Source: Malurus cyaneus samueli
Taxonomy: Eukaryota > Chordata > Aves > Passeriformes > Maluridae
DNA: 64,000 nt
Direction: 5' to 3'
NCBI GenBank assembly: GCA_009741485.1
Contig: CM019216.1
Span: 23,907,119-23,971,118, forward strand
Made by a program: the position numbers and the translations under genes. Below the pieces are notes generated by a model that saw nothing but the letters and a program-made list of their open reading frames with translations, searched no databases and was not told where the DNA came from. Of the stretch, positions 11,926-26,211 are shown piece by piece. Within the stretch, counting starts at the first letter, position 1; every line of letters begins with the position of its first letter.

Positions 11926-14900
11926 ATACATAATAATAGACATTTTAACATATTTTACAAACTTTATCCAACTTTCTTTGTCAGAAATTCTTTTTTTTAG
12001 CTTCCTTCCCCTGTATTCAGCCTTTTTATGGGCTGATCACTACACCAAAAATCCACTGCAGCAGCCAGCTCACTGGCAGCACAACTGTGTGACAGCTAAT
12101 TATTGTTTCAAACCAGAAAGGATTATTGAATTTCAGCTCCTCTGTCCTTCCAGTCTTCCACAGGCAACTGCCATTGACTGTCATGCAAGGACCTGAAAAT
12201 GCATTATGAGTCACACCCCTTTTAGCCAAGTTAAAGACCCAGTGAACCGTGAGATGGAGCTGGGGCCTTGCTTGTTCCTTCACCTAAGGAGGAAATCTGT
12301 TTAAAGATATGATCCTGATCCTGCTGTGCTCTAATAGAGTGTAGGTCTGGTCATGATTTCCCTTCTAAATTTCTAGAGAGTTCAGCTGGAGTGAAATCTA
12401 TTCATGAAATGCAGAAAAGAGCCCTATTTATACAATATAGTGTGTGATAATTGCAGCACAACCATAATTAAAAACAAATCCCTAATCTGCTAATAAAATA
12501 GATAATGGCTTTCATGTCATACCATCTCCAAATATTTTTGCACATTTTTCTATCATTCTAACACTAATGATAAGCCAAAGACATCTTCCTAAATCAATGT
12601 GCTTGGTAAAACACAGAGGAAAAAACTCAGAGAGAACCAATGAGATCACATTTACAGCAACTGTTGGAACAGGTACCATCTACTGTGCCCTCTTAATATC
12701 ATCTGTTATTCACACTGGCTTTACAAGGATTAGGACTTCAAACTTGCTGATTGAGTTTACCCTCCAGATTCCACACTGGTGCTGGGACTGAACTTCATTA
12801 ATAATGCAGGTACATTTTGTAAGAAGAAATTGTGTGTAAGAAAAAAAAAAGAAAAGGAAGGACCTGCAAGGGGCAGAAATTGGAATTTCTGTGTGGCTGC
12901 TTTAACCTCTCTCTTTTGAAATATTGCTGCATAAATTAATTCTACCAGAAATTCCCTCAAAGCTGCTATTCGTCCCTCAGGTAAAAATATAATTTAAAAT
13001 CTTAGTATAGATGAAACAGAAAATCCAAATAAAATTTATAATATACAGCAAGATCTGCAAATCTTCACCATTTTATTATGCAATGCCCTTAGTTTTAGTG
13101 TGCAGTTTATTTGCTGCATAATCAGTTAAGAAATATGTACAATGTATTTTGAAATGACAAGGTAAAGACAAAAAAAATTCATGGAAGATGCTGGGACAGG
13201 TATCTTGAAAGAGAAAGATTTAATTAGAAAATATAAATTTATAAAGATAACTTATCTTATATACTCCTTAAAAAAGCATAATAAGGATCATAATTTCTAA
13301 ACCTGAAACCTGAAGTTTTCAGCAAAAATGTTCTTTTTGCCTCTTCCATTAAACAGAAACATAACAGTGAATTAATCTTTCATAGCTGGGACAAGTATAG
13401 CTAGTCAGGGTATCTATCCTGATGAATATTTAATTGTATCTGAATTCAGAAACAGAAACCAGCACATGAGCAAAATTATGTTGATGATGTTTCATATATA
13501 TCTAGTCCTAAGAAAGAGTACATGATGTTGCATGACATACCTATACTGAAAAAAATACAAGGAAGGAGCTACACACTGTAGTAGTATATTCTGTTTCAGA
13601 AAAAAAACCCTCAAAAAGCAACCTCCTTTTTATATTAAAATAAGCTGATGAGAAATGTTCTGCCCTTCACAGCTTTTCTTATAGCTTTTGAATAGTCTTA
13701 CAGCTATTCTTATAGCTGATAATATACATTGACCTATATGTTTTGTTCATTTATATCCTTAAAGCATTATTACCTACAAACAGCTTTTCCATTTACTGTG
13801 ATAAGAAGGGTGCAATCACTTTTATCAGGGTGGTCAGTGTTTACTAACACAGTGAGCTAACCACCCATGCCCATGACAATCAACCTAAACACACATCTTG
13901 ACTTCAGAAATGCCAAGGATTTACAACATCAGCGAAGTTTGAGCACCCAGGGCCACGATACATTGCCGTGTTTATGTAAATGCCTAAAAAAGCAAATTAC
14001 ATGTTTAGATAAAACACTCAGTATTCCAGAAAACATCAACATATTTACCACAAATTACCACAATTATGTTTATTAATGAAGGTTTGGAGTGATTAATTAG
14101 GTTGGTTGCCTTGACTCTTGCAGGAGAAAGGAAACCCATGTTCAGGTTTTCCAAAGGGAGTCAGAGTCTGGCTGATGGCAGCTCACCCACGGGCCCTTCT
14201 GGCAGCACAACAGGAGGTGCAGCAAAGAGGGGAAAGCACATAAGCTGCTAGAGAACTCAATAAACCATTTTGGTAAAAAATAGCAAAGTTTGATGCAATT
14301 TGCAAAACCTGATCTGAATTAAGAAGAACATGTAGTGACGAGGGAGGAGAGCTAATAAAGAAATCAAAGGGTAAGGCACAGACAGACCAAAAGGATTTTG
14401 GGAATATATATCTATCATTACCATAACAAAGGCTCATAGAAGTCAAGGATAAATCAATCCCTTAAGGACTGTGATCTCCTGTCCTGATGTACTCTGCACA
14501 TTTAAGTTCTATTATAATTCTATTAATAAATATCATTACTCTTATCTGTGACAGCTGAATTTCATTCCTGCCAGATAGTTAGAAGAAGAGTAATTTAGGT
14601 TAAATTCAAAGTACCTTAAGAATGCAGAGTTATACATGTCAAATCTAAAATGATAATCACAATATTTCACACTGAGAATTCTGAAATATGAATAGGGCAC
14701 ACTCTTTCACTCCCACACATATAATATCCTCTGAAGCTCTGTGTTGCCAGCATAGAGCACCAGACATATGTTTGCCCATCCTGCCACTTTCTCATCTGTG
14801 CTCAACAGCAGAAAAGGAACAGGAGATGGATTTGGACTCCTGCAGCACTTCAGCATCACGCCCAGCTCCTCACATCAGCAAAAGGGTTCCAGGGCTCTGT

Positions 14901-15669
14901 GTGTTTGCACAGATTCACTGAAGCTAGACAATCTCCCCTAAATTCTCTTGTTGCTGCCTTGGGCTATTTTCAGGCAGCTTAAATTCCAATTAGGCTAAAA
15001 TTTGCATTGAAATTGCCCCAGAAAATGGGGCACAGGAGACACAGTGAATTTTAGGTGGAGCAGGGTGATGGGAATATAGCCCTTTTGATTTAGTTTGTTT
15101 TTAGATGCATATTAATTCTGGACATTGCCCCCTTCTGTATATGGGGAAGCACTAAAACCTGCTGTAAAAATAACTGGTCGTGAGGAGTTCCTGGAGTCCC
15201 TGCTTCTTTGTGTTCTCTGTGGCCTTACAAGGGTGAACTGTGCTATGCTTCAGCTTCAGAGAATAGTGAGAACCACTTATCTGGACTCATGGGGTCAGGA
15301 TCTGCAGTTCAGTACATTAAAAAGGCCAAGAACCCTGGAATTCTCACCTTTTAGCTGAGTGCTTTAATATCAGGCTGTTACAAAGAAGAATAGTACTGGC
15401 TGCTCAGTACCAGAAGTACTTGATGAACTAAATCCTAAATCGACAAGAGATAGTTGGCATTTCCTGTTGGTTCTTTTTATATTTTAAAATCTTGTTCTAA
15501 GACTCCAGGATGCTCAAATATAAAGATACTGGATTTTCTCTTGCAAATATCATTTAAATCTATCAGTGTCAGCTTACTTACAACAACTGTGCCAGGCAGG
15601 CTGGATAGCCCCCTCCATCACCTAAATTTGGCAAGAGAGTGCCTCAAGTGGGCATGTAAATTAGTTGCT
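11926..15669. other. Intronic sequence without recognised features
   Basis: AT-rich single-copy-looking sequence with short purine or poly-A tracts (for example 12840-12860). I found no exon, transposon or RNA gene in it. Confidence 0.6.
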
Positions 15670-16418
15670 GAACCTGTGTCAGGGCAACCCCTGGTATCAA
15701 TCCAGGCTGGGGATGAGCAGATTCAGAGCAGCTCTGATGGGAAGGACTTGGAGGTGCTGGTGGATGAGAGGCTGGAGCTGGACATGACCTGACAATGTGC
15801 CCTTGCAGCACAGAAATCCAGTTGTATCCTGGGCTGCATCCAAAGCAGTGTGACCAGCAGGATGAGGATGAGCTTCTGCCCCTCTGCTCTGCTGAGACCA
15901 CACCAGCAGTGCAGCATCCAGCCCTGGGGTCCCCAGCACAGGAAGGACATGGACATGTTGGAGCAAGTCCAGAGGAGGCCACAAAGACGGTCAGAGGGAT
16001 GGAGCACCTCTCCTGTGAGGAAAGCTTGAGAGAACTGGGATTGTTCAGCCCAGAAAAGAGAAGTCTTTGGAGTCATCAAATTGTGTCATTCCAGTCCCTG
16101 AGGGGAGCATATAAAAAAGATGGAGAGAGAGAAACTTCTTACAAGAGCACAAAGTCAACAGGACTACTTTCAAACTGAAGGAGAGTAGGCTTAGATTAGA
16201 TGTTAGGAAAAAAATTTTTTACTGTGAGTGTGGCAAGGCACTGGAACACATTGCCCAGTGAAGTTGAGAATGACCCATCCCTGGCAGTGTTCAAGGCCAG
16301 GTTGGATGGGGCTCTTTAATAATCTGTTTTGCAGGGGTATCCCTGTCCATGTCAGGGCGGTTGGAATTAGGTGATCTTTACGGTCCCTTCCAACCCAAGG
16401 CATTCTGTGATTCTATGA
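15670..16418 (+). mobile_element. CR1 LINE 3' portion (C-terminal RT ORF and 3' tail)
   Basis: Plus orientation. The sequence encodes, across shifted frames, the CR1 ORF2 C-terminus: DLEVLVDERLELDMT, then an ILGCI-type segment, then GMEHLSCEESLRELGLFSPE. It then runs through the 3' region with GGCACTGGAACACATTGCCC and ends GGTCCCTTCCAACCC and ATTCTGTGATTCTATG. It is a typical 5'-truncated CR1 copy, about 750 bp with intact 3' terminus. At least two frame changes show it is not coding. The 5' boundary is approximate. Confidence 0.93.
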
Positions 16419-19400
16419 ACTGCATCCTGAAGTTTCACGCTTTGTCTTATACAAAGTTCCTTGCAAACCATGAGATTCATCTGTATCCCAGCCCATGCCC
16501 AAACAATCAATCCCTGTGGAGTCCATCAGAACTGTGGGAACTGGCTCTAGCCCACCCTCCGTGGGTGCTGATGGGTATGACAAACGTTCTCAGCAGTGAA
16601 CAGAGGAGCTCAAACCCCACAGCTGCTTTGCTGTTCCTGGATAACACCCACGCTCTCCAAACCCATGTTTAATCTAAATGCACGGTTTCCTGGTTACCTA
16701 CAGCCAAAGCCATCTGTTAGGATGGCTCTTTGCCCATTCACAGATTGGTCTGGTTATCACACCAGAGCATAGGTGCCAGGTAATGATGGGTTTAGATGGA
16801 CAGCCTGCAGTGCACCACAAGTGACAAAGCTTCTGCCAGAATGACTCCAGCACTGCGTTAGCAACACATGCCTCTTTGCATTTGCCCATGTATACTGGGC
16901 AATCAAGTAAGGCCATTTTGTATGCATGTAGTTCTCTGGCAGACCACAATGAATACATAAAAATATAAATATAATCCATCTGAATCCAAGGAAGAAATTA
17001 TTTTCTCTAAGCAATCAGTAACTTAGCTAGATCCAGAGCCATAAATGTTAACAAACTTTCACTTACCCCATAAGCAAGAAGTGCTCTCTTTACCTGCTTG
17101 TACTCTGTCTAAAAAACAAACCTTAATTGTGTGGATCACCCTTAGAGATTGAAACACATAAAACAGGCCATACATTTCTTTCAGTAGCAGTCTGAATGTG
17201 TTGCAGCCAATATGAGTTTCAGCTTCTAAAAATGCCTATGGGCAGAATGCAAGCAGACATAAGCTAGAGCCACGCACACTTGCCTTTGAGGTTAGTTGAC
17301 AGCTGGGGGATTTGTCAGCTTGCCACAGAGAGCACTCACCCAAGCGTGGATGTCATTTTTCTCTTTGAGCATGCACAATTAAATCTGCCTGGCATCATCA
17401 GCATGGGGCACCGCTCTCAACAAGCAGTGTGGAAGGGAGGGGGTGTCTTGCTCCTCGGCATCTGAAGAGAAGCTGCCAATCCCAGGGTGAAAATTGTAAC
17501 AGGCAAAGTGCTATGAAACTTCGACCCAGATATTTTAATCTTTGATAGAATAGAGCAAAATAAATCTCAGCTAATTGTATAATCAATTTAAATGTTGTTT
17601 TTCACACTAAAGAGACCTTTCAACAGAAGATTATTCCCAGTTTACATGGAAATGCTACTAACCACACAAAATAACCACACTGAAGATGGATGCATGGCTT
17701 TGGAAAAACTTGCAGAAGCCTGTATTAAATTTCTGCCATTTACCCCAATTTGTTCCACCCCCCTCGCTCACAAGCCCCACACAAATGGATACTGTGGCCT
17801 GTAATTCATTCAAATGACAGCTATGCTGCCACAGAAGTCAGTTGGCTGACAGCTCCCTATCCCTGAATTTAATTCCAAGTGAGCTCTGGCAGCCAGAGAC
17901 TTGTCACTTGAAGGAGACATATAAGGGAATTGGTAACATGAACAGAGGGCATATAGAGGCTGCGGGAAGGGTGGTGCAGCCACCTAATCCTAAAGACATT
18001 GTTGTGGATTCCTGCTGGATGTTCCCCACACTGGCTTGTGGGGAGTAAGGGATGTGATATGGCTGCTCTCCCACCAGGAAAACACAGTTGCTTCAAAGAA
18101 GGCAGGGAGAGGAGTAGGACTGCCACAGTTCTCCAGCTGTTTGCTGATGCACTGCCACTAATGAGATCATAACAGCTCTCAAGGCTGAAGTAACTGTCCA
18201 CTATAATTTACATGGAAGCCCACACAAGTTACAAGCCATACACAGTACCTGTGCATCATTTTTCATTCCAGCTGTGCCAGGTGGGACCTGTATTGTCCCT
18301 GCTAACCAACTGCTATAGGTTTGCAGCTTCCCAGTCAAGGATAGCAGGGACAGAAACAGCAGCCAGCCACATTCAGACATGTTTACTCTGGTTCAGTGTG
18401 TCTGTCTCATCCAGCCTGGCTACAGCCACGCTCCCTCCATCCCATGGGGCACCGTAAACAAAGCAAAACAGGAGACTGGAAAGGGCAGTGAAGAGTGAGA
18501 AGTCTGGGCAAGAAAGTTTCTTACTACAGGTCTGTGGAGTGCCTTTGCTTTTACAGCTTCTGAATTATTTCTGAACTTAAAAAAATTACACGAAGTGATA
18601 ATCTGTACAGATTGATAGCATATAATACATTGAGACTGAATTTGATACATGACAAAGGAACTAGTTTTTAAAGCAATTTTAGTGGTTTTTTTACTTATTG
18701 CAATGCAGAGTTAAGTTAACATGAGCTGTCTTTGGAGTGAGGACTATTGTGGCAAGCACTAAGTCTATTCCACAGATGTAGAGCAGAAATTTCTTAATAA
18801 TGCTAGCATATACTGAAATCTATTAATAACTATGGTATAATTCTAAGTCAGGAGACAAAGAATATCTTCAATTTCGGTCACCACAGACCCAGCTGTAACA
18901 TTCTGGGAGCAGAAGCTGGCAGAAGGGCAATTCATTACAGTCAGCACTCTCTTGACAGAGGGGCTGTGGGAGTAGGTAGCATGGCTTGCGTGTTTGGTCC
19001 TCTATTTTTCTAGAAAATGGCTTGCTCCAGACTAATCCAGGTTCTGGTCTAGATTTTGCTGCATGCAGATCCCTTTAGGAACTGTGAATATCTCCCTGAT
19101 TATCCAATTTAGCCATAGCCTGTGCCCATGAAGTTTTCTGTAGGCTTAGAATAAAGATGATGCTCTGACTGGAGCAGCACTGTCTCCACTCCTGATGGCA
19201 CTGCCCCAGCACCAGCACTGCCTGGCACAGTGCCTGGCAGAGAACAAACTGCTGGCAAAGCTGGACTGACAGCAAGAGGAAGGATGGAGACAGAAACTCC
19301 TTCCAGAACCTCAGGCTGCCATGAGGCCTTGGCTTTGGAAGGCAGCAGCAGTGCCTCAGCATTTTCCCCAGCCAGAGGTTGAGACAGAAAACACAGTATC

Positions 19401-22400
19401 TCTGTTTCTCGTGCACTCCATAACAATCTGACTGACCCAAACTGAACAGCATAGCACATCCAATTCTTTTTTGCATAGTAAGGAAAAAAAAAACCCAGAT
19501 ACATGCTGGGAAGATGGCCTGGAATAGCACCATAAAAATACAAGACCAATTTTCACCGCTGGAATCAAAGATATTTTCAATATGCTTGGTTTGAACTGCT
19601 ATAATCTAAATTAGTTTCATTGCTGATAGATTTATGGATAGCCAGTGGAATACTAGAGAGGACAATCACAGGGAAAAAGCAGTTATGCAAACAGTTCCCC
19701 TTTCCATACTAAATCCAATAAGCATCAGGAAAAGACAGTGAAAGAATGGTGCTATTGAACCCCACGGTCACTGTCTGAACTGTCACAGAAGCTAAAAATA
19801 TGAAAATAATATATATTTAGCTTTCTGAGGGTTATGCCTAACTTCATGTGAGAAAGAGTAGAAATAGAGTAAAGAAGAAAAAATATGGGAAGGAAAAGAA
19901 AACTATCAAACAAGAAAAGTTAAAATCATGTCAGTGGAACATCAAAGCAAATGGCAAGCTCAACAAAATAGCAAAATAATATGTAGGTTTAAAACAGATT
20001 ATTTAAGAATCTTATTAGGAAGGTATGCATCAGGTGTATGAAGTTTTAAGTTTTTTTTTCAGAATGAGATTTGAGACAAAAGGAAAGTTTATTAAGGAAA
20101 TTACAAGGAGTAACAAGAGGTAGAAAACAATTTACAAAGAAAAGCTTAGACCATGTACCAAGTAGAGATATTCCCAAATGTCGCACTGCTCTCTTTAAAG
20201 TACATGGTATATGAAAGATCAGGAATGAAGTCTATAAAATTGAGTAATTAATACAACCAGATCTAGGTGAAAGCATTGTCAGAGTTTCAAGATAATTTAA
20301 TAAATAGCATGATAAAAATGTAACCAGTTCCACATTTGCTATTTAAGTTGAATATGTGAATTCCACCTAGAAAGAGAATCCCAGCAGCTATTAACCAAGT
20401 GCCACATAAGCTCAATTTTCCAAGCAGATTTCCAATTCAGCACAAATGTGGAATGTTTGTTCAGAGCCCATGTGTGAGAGCCACTGACTCCACCTGTGTT
20501 CAGGACAGTTACCCCATTCATACAAACCCCATGAACATACCCAAAACAGGCACCCAAAACCTTGGTGGCTGTTAGAAAAACCCTTATGATCTCAAGTCTC
20601 ACCCCTGATTTCACTCCCGAATTGTAAGTGAGGTTTGAAATCAACCCTATGTTCTTGACTATGAAAAAAGATCCCACCAATTTCAGTGCTTTTCAGTGAC
20701 AAAAAGCTGGGGCAGGTGACAAGTTGTGGAGAGACAGGAGTTTTAGTCATATAGCTAAAAATGTGACTGCATTTATCTAAAAATAATAGGTAATGCTAAT
20801 AAGCCTCAGCTGTAATGTCAACACAAAAATATTGTGTTTCACCTGAAGGACGATTCCTCACCTGTCTTCCATCCTGCTAGAAAGTCTGTGTGAGCTATCT
20901 TAATACCAAAACATCAGTAAACAGCTGCCACCTTACTTTGCAAGTTATCCAACCAAAAAATTATATTTTGGAATTTTTTAGAATTTAACACAAGTGATTG
21001 TGAACCCATTAGTTCCAAGTTATTATTTAACCATAATTAACTCAGTTCTACATTATTGATTTTAGAAGCATGGCAGAAATCTGGGCTAGACAATCCTTAT
21101 AGTTCTCCATTCAAGAAAAATGTTCTAAATTTAATTAAAAGTGTCAAGTTTATGACAACTAAATACCTCATTTTTCAATATGATAATACACTTCTTCAGA
21201 GAAAATATGAGAAGACACTAAAGAAATAACAATAACTCCATCATGTATTTTTTGAAGGAAAGAGTCTATAAATGGAATGAATTGAGACTAATTTATTTCT
21301 TTCTTTTGTAATTCAAATGATCAATTATTTTAACTGAAATGTATTTAATTAAAGCGAAAATATATTTAATTTAATTTAATTTTCAATGTTTGCCATGTGT
21401 TTCAATGATTAATCTGGACAGGTAGTGGGTATCAATGTCTCATTATGCATTTATATTCATAATAGCAAGCCAGAGCAAACACATAGACTTCAAGGTGCTA
21501 AGTATTCTCAGTTTCCAGTGGCTACAATTAATCCTACTTAGCAGCAAAGGTAGATTATTTTATTGAACTTAAGCTTTCCAGACCTGGGGTTTATGAGATT
21601 AAAGTCTCCAATCCAGCTCTCTGCTGGGCAGGTCTCACTAACCCACAGTTATTTACACTCATTACTGCTTGGGCTAAGTGGATTGGGTAAAAGCCTCATG
21701 ATTCTCCTGGACTTCTGAAACCTTCTATAAATAACCTGGGTAGAAAATTCCTGTCTTAACCTGAAATTCTGATGTCCAGGCTTTCCTTCTTCCCTCCCAG
21801 AGCCTCACTAGGGCATGCTAAGAATTAACATACTTGCTAGTGCTGTTAAAAACCCAGAGTTTTTTCAAAACTCAACTTGGTGATTTCACGGTATGCAAAC
21901 TGGGAAATTTTAACTGCTTTTAAGTTTATTCCTATCGGTCTGTTTGCCAGCAGATTACCATGAAACCATTAGCTTTATTGTTCTACACAACAACAACAAC
22001 GAGAAGACAGATATCAGACACCTCTTCTTACCTGTACTCTTTCCCTTGAGCATCCTTTTCTTTGTCTCAGTGAAAGAAAGAATTTGAAACTAATTTCCAA
22101 AAAATGCTCTCTAGACAATCACCATCACAATGTTCACACCAACTGTATCACTTGAATTAAATTTCATTTTGAAATATTTGGCAAGGTCTGTCCCAGGATT
22201 CTCCAGTCTCAAGAATCCCAAAAGCAAGCCAATCGCAATCCTATACTTCCTTCTGTAGACAGAACAGGAGCAAACCAAAAGCCAATCTTTTATTAATTTA
22301 TTTAATTTCAAGTGGTTCTACTTTTTTTTCTCTGGAGATTCTGGACTCTGTTGTAATAAATTGCTGCCCTTGAATGTCTTCTATGCTCCTGAAGTATAGT

Positions 22401-23363
22401 AAGAGCTATCATCCATATCCTTATGAAAAGGATTTTGAAGGAAATGAAAAACCATTTTCCAGCATATTACTGACCAATAAGTTAGTTTTCCTCTATTACC
22501 AAGCATATCCCATGGTTTTTTCAATACTTGCAAATGTCCAAACAAGTCTTTCTTAATACAAGCAGAACCTTACAAATGCCATATTTCTGCAACTGTCCAA
22601 GGAGTACACCAGGTCATTTTGCTACAAGGGGAAATTTCACCGCACTGATTGCCTCATTTGAGTTCATTTCAGATTGGCAGTGCTTAAGTGTCTGGGAGAA
22701 TGTTTCTAAATATATGAGTTGTTGTTGAACATTTAAGCATAAACCTAGATTTAAAGAAATTAAAGATATACCATAGAAATCCATCCAGTATTTTTTTCAG
22801 AGAGTGCCAGGTGCTCTGCACAAACCACAAGTACTTCCCATTTCTCCAGGTTTTGTTCTACTGGCAAAGCAATCTTACCAGCACCAGCTCAAAATATCCA
22901 GAACAAGGCAAAAGGCTGTATGTGCTGCAGAATGCAGTGCAATCCACCATCAACAGTTTTACACAGTCAGCGTAGTAATGTGAAAATGTTGCCTTTTCCC
23001 CTTCCCTTTTCCTAAATATTTGAGGGGAGCTCAGGGACTGGTTGAAGACTCAAGCATGACTTATTAGAATATCTCTTCTGTATCCTATTGGGTCTCTTTG
23101 CATCATATAATTTCAGAATTTTTTATTTCCCCAAATATCATTCACAGTTAGTAGAACTATAATTTTGTTTTCTGGTTTTGGAAAAAAATCACTTGTTTCT
23201 TCCTAATTAACTCCTAGTAACACTTTTTTTTCTTCTCATGGGAGCCACAAGTTTGAAGATTTGGAAAAGAGAATTTCCACACATCATCAAGAAAACCCCC
23301 TAAACCCCATTAAGACATCAGATTTTTTTTTTTTTTCTTTTTCTGTGGGGATTCTGAACAGTA
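16419..23363. other. Intronic sequence, no transposon recognised; possible conserved elements
   Basis: About 6.9 kb of non-repetitive intron. A more GC-balanced block at 17270-17880 holds three copies of TGACAGCT. Another balanced block lies at 18900-19540. Short AATTT repeats occur near 21367-21381. I see no coding exon. Confidence 0.55.
17297..17854. promoter_or_regulatory. Cluster of three TGACAGCT motifs (candidate regulatory block)
   Basis: TGACAGCT occurs on plus at 17297-17304, 17815-17822 and 17847-17854. An 8-mer is expected about once per 32 kb on two strands. TGACAG is the core of TALE homeodomain (MEIS/TGIF/PKNOX) sites. The surrounding sequence has balanced composition. This is only a hypothesis of an intronic enhancer. 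Confidence 0.25.
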
Positions 23364-23503
23364 GCACAGGTTGCCCAGAGACATTGTGGAGTGTCCATGT
23401 TTGGAGATATTCAAGAGCTGTCTGGACATAGTCTTGGGTACCTGGAGGGGACTGAACGAAATGAACTCTGGAGGTCCCTTTCAGCTTCAACCACATTCTT
23501 AGG
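23364..23503 (+). mobile_element. Short CR1 LINE 3' end
   Basis: About 140 bp in plus orientation. It reads GCACAGGTTGCCCAGAGACA, TGTGGAGTGTCCATG, GGAGATATTCAAGAGCTGTC and, at the end, GGAGGTCCCTTTCAGCTTCA then ACCACATTCTTAG. It follows the pattern of the CR1 subfamily whose 3' region codes for EVVESPSLEIFKTRL-like text. The terminal octamers are degraded. Confidence 0.82.
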
Positions 23504-26170
23504 TTGTGAAAGGAAATCCTATGTTATAAATTGATGGCTTAAAAACAAGTTTCAGCTTCATACTAAAAACCCATACAAAACTCTGCTGCTGAATGACTCA
23601 TTTCTTCTCATGAATTACACACTCCCAAAATGTGGGCTGCAGTAATTTTGAAAAAGAGTCTGTTCAGCTGTCATCACACTCCCCTGCAAATGTAAATTAA
23701 TTTGCATTTACAGCATCACACCTCCTTTAAGATGCAATTTAATCTTCATAGCAGTTCTCTTTCTTTTAGGTCTGAAATTTTCTTGCCATGCAAGTTTCAG
23801 ATCATCGCATTGGAAAAAGCCCAGTTAAGACTTGCTATGGTTTATTTCCATGTTGCATTTTGTTCAGGCAGCCTGCATTTACAACCATATACTGAAAGCA
23901 CGTGGTCGTGCAGCCACAAAAGACTGGAAAAAGTCTTTGCAGAGTTGCAAATCTGCTTGTGCCACATGCAATTGTGTGTGCCTGTACTTGTACTCCTCTT
24001 GTATTCACAACACAGATTTTGTAAGGAACTATTGTTCATTGCTGTGAAAATGCATTTGGAGTTTTCAACAGGGTACATGTTTCCATTTCATATTTCTAAA
24101 CACTTATAAGTTAACAAGGCATCAAACTTTTTGATTCAGTGCAGGATGTTTTTTCTAAACTACATCAATGAAAGGAGAAGTCTGAAGCTTTTTTTATTTT
24201 CAGTTCAAATGGCCATTTTGAATGCAGAAATGTTGATTACTCATGTTAGGAGCATACAAATTTTTTGAAAGTGGTATTTGGCAGCCAAAGAAACATTTTC
24301 CCAGAGAAGCAGGTCTGTCTGCAGTTAAAGGCAAGATTTTTAATGGGAACTTATTTTTACCTTTTCCATTTTACATCTTTGAATTATATTGAGGCAGCTT
24401 CGTGAACGATTTTGTTCCATGGCATACAAAATATAAAAAAAGCCTAAGTGAATTCATATGCTTAATGAATGCATTTAAATTTAAAATTCAAGCAATAAAA
24501 AAATTCAACACTGGAATAAGCAATTTGTTTCCTGGGAACAAAATCCTTGGATTTTGTTCTGTCATTCCCTAAATGATATGTACTCCAACTATAAATATTT
24601 CTACTTTGTCAATTGATATATAAATGTGTATATTGATCCCCTGTACTGCAAAATAGTTTGTGGTTTTATTAATGTAAAATAGAATCATTCTATAGCAATG
24701 AAGGGCTAAAATCCTGCTTCATAGGAAAGCTTCAGGGTTTAAAACTAGTAAAGAATAATTATGTTTTGTGTATAAAGTTCAACAAATAGCTTGCATCTTA
24801 CTATAAAGCCAATGATCTGAGCCTACAGGCTCGTATAACAAGGACAGAAGTAGTGCTAGAACATGAACCTGTGAGGGAAGTTAGAATCTTTTTTGTCCCA
24901 TAAAGACAAAATTTTTGTTTCTCATTGTGGAAATCTGATACACTGGCCTAATTATCTGCAAAACCAGTAACTTCGAAAATCATCTTCTTTGGGTATTGCT
25001 TCACTCCATGATTTGAGTTGTTTGCTATTCAGCAGTGAGGGCTGATGGGGTAAATACAACATACTGCTCCAGTGGAAAACCATGGAATGTAGCTGTCACC
25101 AGTGATATTACAAGCTGCCTTCTAAAGCAGATGTTGGATAATGAATTTCCTGCATTAAGACAGCAGAGTACTGAAACACTCTGTTCAAGTTAGTACACCA
25201 GATGTATCAGTTATGGAAAAATGCTCATCCATTGAAGACACTGATGTGATTAAACAGGTTTTGAAGTAGAAGTACGATATAAATCATCATACATTATCAG
25301 TACTTCTCATTTCAATGCAGGTACCAAGTCTGATATAAGAACAGCTTATATCTTTTATGTTCATCTGCCACAGACCAAGAAGATGCAATAACAAACCAGT
25401 TCACCAGTTCCTAACTTGAAATTAATTATATGTATGTAGAGTTGAGTACTAGCACAGTCCAGCTCCACAGAAATGACTAATGAAGGTTTCATGGTACCAC
25501 ACATTTTTTGCCCAGGTGTACTCCTTCATTCTATACACAGTACACAGCTGTGCTGAGGATTTATCAAGGTTACAGGGTGAAAAGAAAATAGATCTCAAAC
25601 ACAATGCCTTTCAAAATGAAAACTTCATTGCAATGGCTTCCATCTGGATCATAGCCACAGATTTTTCTTCCATTATTACACTAGAGTTGTAGTGACCAAG
25701 TTGTAGTTCACAGTTGTGTGAACCATCCTGTAACAGATTGATTTTTTTTTTTATTTCATGAAATAGAAGATTAATTTCTATATGATGGATAACAGAGCAA
25801 TTATTTGAAAACATACCAAATTTAACAACATGCATTTTTTATCAGACAAATTCAGCTTTTTCAGTGTCACTCAAGCCTGAATATAATAACGTGATAATGA
25901 TGTTCTATGCTATTACCCTGCACCACTCAATGTCCACTTAAGCTTTCAGATACTAAAAAGCTTAAGGAAGAGATTTCCTTCATAGTTTTAGCATTTTTTG
26001 CCTATGATTAAGTACACATGATTACACTGTTGCACTGATTGATGCCAATTCAACATGAGGACATTTCCTAGCAATTATGTTTCACTAAAGTATTCAATAT
26101 TACATATCATACTTCCAGGCTGACAATGCAGTCCTATTTAAAAGCTGAAAAACATCGAACAATAAAAACA

Positions 26171-26211
26171 TATATATGTATGTGTGTGCGTGTGTGTGTG
26201 TGTGTGTGTAT
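26171..26211. repeat. TA/TG dinucleotide microsatellite
   Basis: TATATATGTA followed by about 14 TG units with one C interruption at 26189. Flanking sequence at 26216-26235 (CATACACACATCCATATATG) is nearly the reverse complement of 26170-26189, so the locus can fold into a hairpin. Confidence 0.95.

Noticed and set aside
15454..16178. Plus- and minus-strand frames of 112-127 codons
   Set aside because: They arise from the decayed CR1 copy at 15670-16418 and its flank, not from a host gene.
19075..19549. Overlapping minus-strand frames of 146-152 codons
   Set aside because: Two different frames are open over the same DNA. There is no family motif, no splice context and Cys/Leu/Gln-rich text typical of chance frames in a GC-balanced block.
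23702..24109. 135-codon plus-strand open frame
   Set aside because: Overlapped by other open frames on both strands, with no motif and no flanking splice or promoter signal.
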